Assembly (NCBI GenBank): GCA_022747635.1 | Contig: JAKTNV010000003.1 | Location: 96,434,454-96,498,453 of the forward strand | Direction of reading: 5' to 3' | DNA from: Hetaerina americana | Lineage: Eukaryota > Arthropoda > Insecta > Odonata > Calopterygidae | Length of the DNA: 64,000 bases | Part shown: positions 61,030 through 64,000 of the stretch, piece by piece | Numbering within the stretch: position 1 is the stretch's first letter | How the letters are laid out: each line of letters starts with the position of its first letter | The notes under the pieces: model-generated | The model's input: only the letters and a program-made list of their open reading frames with translations | Databases searched by the model: none | What the model was told of the DNA's origin: nothing | Translations under genes and position numbers: made by a program

Positions 61030-61860
61030 AAAGTTTAAATAATCCAAAGGGTATCAAATTTTTGGGATTCAAGCTCTTAGTTATATAAGCGGAGACGTGG
61101 AGTATTCTTGCGGATATGTAGCGCGATAAAATGCTACCATGCATGTGTATTAAGTACATTAATCGGTTTTTTAAATAATACTAACCGGTATTTGGCGCTT
61201 TAGTCCATATTTACGATTCCTTACCATTTATAATGCATTAATAATTGCCAATTCAAATTTCACGATGAGGTTGAGGGTTATTATTTTAAATAAACACGAT
61301 AAAATATAATATTATGCGCTGAGTACATGATTCCGAATCCTAAGAAAAAAATGAAGAATTGTGATTTATATAATATGAAAGGGAGGATTAAGCGTGAAAT
61401 GCTGAAGATGGTAAAAGCAAGATAAAATGGCTGACATGGTAGTGGCTCGATTCAAGTTGATGACAAGGGTAAGACTAATTTTCCTAAGCGTAAGTAATGA
61501 TTGCAGAACTTAAGAGCCCCATGAATATAAGGCATTGTAGAGGTCACTTCATACAATAGTTAAATGCACTCATTTAATGCTAAATTAATTAATTCATTCA
61601 TGCTCTTCAGTTTCATGAGTAAAACTGCCATAAATTAAGATCCATATTTTCCGACTACGTTTTCTAAGATTGAAATTAATATCCAATAGTTAAAACCAAT
61701 TTTAGGAAATGATAAAGATTCATAATTATAGTATTATCTGTAAATCAGTAGCTACGTATTAAGTTGGAACGAGATTTTATACGTCCAAGGATAAACTCTG
61801 AGTCGTTTTAAAGGAATAATGGTAACGTTTTTTTTGTAGTTAAGTATAGTATCAACATAT
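61030..61860. other. Presumed intron / AT-rich sequence
   Basis: AT-rich sequence without features between the two candidate exons. Confidence 0.35.
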
Positions 61861-61866
61861 ACTCAC

Positions 61867-62045
61867 CTTAAATATAGGAGGAAATTATAATTTTCGGAGA
61901 ACATACTAGGGTTACGACCAGTACATGCAAATGAGGGCAGGTTTTGACCACGATAGCGGCAAATACTTGCATCACCGATGATGCAAATGGAGGATAGCAA
62001 CGGTTTGCAGATAGCAACGAACAGAACACAGATGAATGTATTCAT
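61867..62045 (-). CDS. Candidate secreted-peptide gene, exon 1 with signal peptide
   Basis: ATG at 62045 opens MNTFICVLFVAICKPLLSSI, a plausible signal peptide with a hydrophobic core at residues 4-12 and a second hydrophobic stretch at 16-23, then a Cys-containing segment (Cys at 21, 29 and 41). The exon ends at TTTAAG|GTGAGT, a near-ideal 5' splice site, after 179 coding bases (phase 2). Cleavage could fall near residue 19 or 26. No family is recognised. The spacing of Cys and the NLPSF-CTG pattern loosely recall an N-terminal cap of a leucine-rich repeat protein, so it may instead be the first exon of a longer gene. A TATAAA about 31 bases upstream of the ATG is too close to give a normal leader. 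Confidence 0.35.
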
Positions 62046-62089
62046 TTAGCCTTCACTTCGCGGAATTTTTTTTATAAAAATTGATAAGG

Positions 62090-63080
62090 ATTTACAGTAA
62101 TATTCTAAAGAAAATGTAATGATCCAACGCGTTTAAATATTTTATGGGGTTATCGGTTACCTAATTGACGCCATATTCACATTCGGTCTTAGCAGCTATT
62201 TCTTTACGGTATTGTATATACTTCAAGGCATTATAAAATCTATGATCATAAAACGAATGTTGACGTTATATTTTTTTCACGCTATTAGAAGGTACTAATA
62301 GTTTTTTTCAATATCCATACAAAAATATAATATCCCGTCCTTGACAGAGGAAAATACCGTATGCACGTGAGATTTCAATGTGGTATCAGCCAAAAAATAC
62401 AAATCTTTATGCGGAGATTATTTTTTTTTCAAAAGGTGTAAATGAAATATAGGTAACAGAGTAATTAATCTCCCGATAAAAACCAAACTTTGAGAAATGT
62501 ATACTAAGAATAGAGTAAAATATCCGTTTAAGTGCTGGTGCACCCATTTATTTCTAGTTAACATATTTAAATATAGTATTGTGCAAAGGATAATTTTCCC
62601 GGGTCCCGTGGGTTGCTCACCGCTGTCCTTCAATGGTCTTTTCCTTCTCCTTCAATTGTTATGGTGACAATAAATGCTCAGACGTTTTGTTTGGAATGAA
62701 CAAAAACAATTGCATACATTTGAGAGTGCAAATTGAAACGAGAGATATGCTCTTAAATAGGAAAAACTTCGTCATATATTAGAGGATTAAAAAAATCAAA
62801 GATTTTCTGAGGTTTGAAAAAATATTCGGCCATCGTAGGTGATAGGTTTCTTGCTACCTCCTCCGCGTTTTAATGTATCGTATTCCAAAACATTAAAGAA
62901 AACCCGAAGCTCAATTACCCTTCTGTGTATCGATTACTTTTAAATAGAATCGAGCGGCAATATATTTTGTGGGAAACAAGACGCGCTGACTCTCCCCTAT
63001 TGGAATTTTAAGGCAGAGAATAAGCGGCTTAGGCCCATTTGTTATTCTCGTGTTTTTGAAAATTATTTATTCGTGCGCAC
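62090..63080. other. AT-rich intergenic sequence
   Basis: No gene or repeat was recognised. Confidence 0.5.
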
Positions 63081-63084
63081 TTAA

Positions 63085-64000
63085 GCCTCAGCGCCCAGGG
63101 TGGGAGGGGAGTGAGTGGGGTATAACATAAATTGCTACCACAGGTTATCACGGTCTTCTAACTTCCGAGCATCAATAATACGCGCGGGGCACCGGCACCA
63201 TTAATACCAGGAGCTCAAAGTAATTTCAATGTCCATGGCGGTGGGCGAGTCTGCAAGCGATGGAGAACGAATATCTTCATCCCGCCCACTTTGTCATCCC
63301 GGGAGCGCAAAGCCACGGCCCGGCGCGCCCTTTCCTCCCCTTTGTTACCCTCACAAGTTCCCGCCTCCCTCATCCCGCTAACCCCTCCGGAGTCCCCACG
63401 AATCCCCATCTACCGCACCAAGGACCCCCACGGATGCGGACATCAAAAACCTTAAGGTCCGCTATGAGTCCATTCCAGCGTATATGAGGAGACCTCACGC
63501 TGGTCTTATTTCTCTCTCTCTCTGCCCCCCACCACCACCCCAATCTTCTCCCTGTGGCTACTCACCCCCCGCCAAACCTCACTCTTCCCTCCCTCCCACG
63601 CACAACAAGCCGCCTGCCCATAAGCGTGATGACTTCGGCCACCAACCAAGTCGAAAACGCTTTCGGAGTGGAATTGAATCCCCGAGGGGGGGTTTAAGAA
63701 GCAGCGTCGCCCCACCTCCTTGTTGTCGTCCACTCCGGGGATGGAAGCCGGCCGCGGGTGTGACAGCGTGAGGGTAGAGGGAGACGGGTATCGACTGTTC
63801 CCTGGGCCCCCTGCGACTCCCCTTTGCCGAACCCGGGGAGCGGAGGAAGATGCACGATCGCGTCCGAGGTGGTTGTTGTTGAGGGGTGCGGGTCATGGTG
63901 GGGTGACGGGGAGACAGGGACTCGCGGTGGTCTCGCAAGGGGGCAAGAGGAATACGTCCCGTCGAAAATTTAACGGTTTCCGCGATGAACCCATTTGTAT
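63085..64000. other. GC- and CpG-rich island at the window end
   Basis: GC-rich, CpG-dense sequence with a pyrimidine-rich plus strand (about 63330-63600) that turns G-rich towards the end (about 63840-63950). Overlapping frames on both strands are low in complexity. It may continue beyond the window. Confidence 0.6.

Noticed and set aside
62071..62076. A TATAAA upstream of the candidate secreted-peptide ATG
   Set aside because: It would place the transcription start at the ATG itself, leaving no leader; likely a chance match in AT-rich DNA.
1..64000. Homeobox genes, rRNA, functional tRNA genes, CRISPR arrays, or any operon-like system
   Set aside because: Looked for in all frames and on both strands; no supporting motif or array was seen.

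Overview
The window looks like non-coding euchromatin from an arthropod, most likely an insect with a large, repeat-rich genome. The evidence is an AT-rich background, no bacterial-style gene packing, five decayed mariner (Tc1/mariner, DD34D) transposons of several types, tRNA-derived SINEs, non-LTR retrotransposon 3' fragments, a decayed copy of an uncharacterised protein family that I know from arthropod genomes, and many dinucleotide microsatellites. The order cannot be fixed from the sequence. I see no intact gene of known function, no rRNA or functional tRNA gene, and no CRISPR array.

Layout. 1-5,870 is AT-rich and empty apart from an (AT)n tract (831-899) and a CpG-rich island (about 4,880-5,560). 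5,870-7,031 is mariner A, whose transposase keeps all three catalytic aspartates but has a one-base frameshift near its N-terminus. 7,032-31,950 is mostly unassigned AT-rich DNA, interrupted by GC-rich islands (20,640-21,640; 26,080-26,520), SINE copies A, B and C (9,208; 23,493; 23,928) and a LINE 3' fragment (27,575-28,510). 31,960-34,980 is a strongly strand-asymmetric purine/pyrimidine island. 36,262-39,776 holds three mariner copies in 3.5 kb (B, C, D), two of them internally deleted to 909 and 910 bp. 40,000-49,000 has SINEs D and E, microsatellites and further GC-rich islands. 49,035-49,775 is mariner E, a 741-bp deletion derivative with perfect 33-bp terminal inverted repeats. It is followed by a cluster of hairpins, including a 57-bp inverted repeat. 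51,206-51,406 is a 106-bp-period tandem duplication. 55,196-56,165 is a second LINE 3' end. 59,530-60,750 is the uncharacterised-family pseudogene (minus strand). 60,965-62,045 is a possible two-exon gene for a 78-residue secreted peptide (minus strand). The window ends in another GC-rich island (63,085-64,000).

The recognisable coding material is almost all mobile-element debris, and no set of genes works as a pathway. The most informative points are the mariner copies in different states of decay, microsatellites that seem to grow from SINE tails, the uncharacterised-family pseudogene, and the short spliced peptide model. Most long reading frames lie in pyrimidine- or purine-rich islands, encode Pro/Ser- or Gly/Arg-rich low-complexity sequence, and are not reported as genes.
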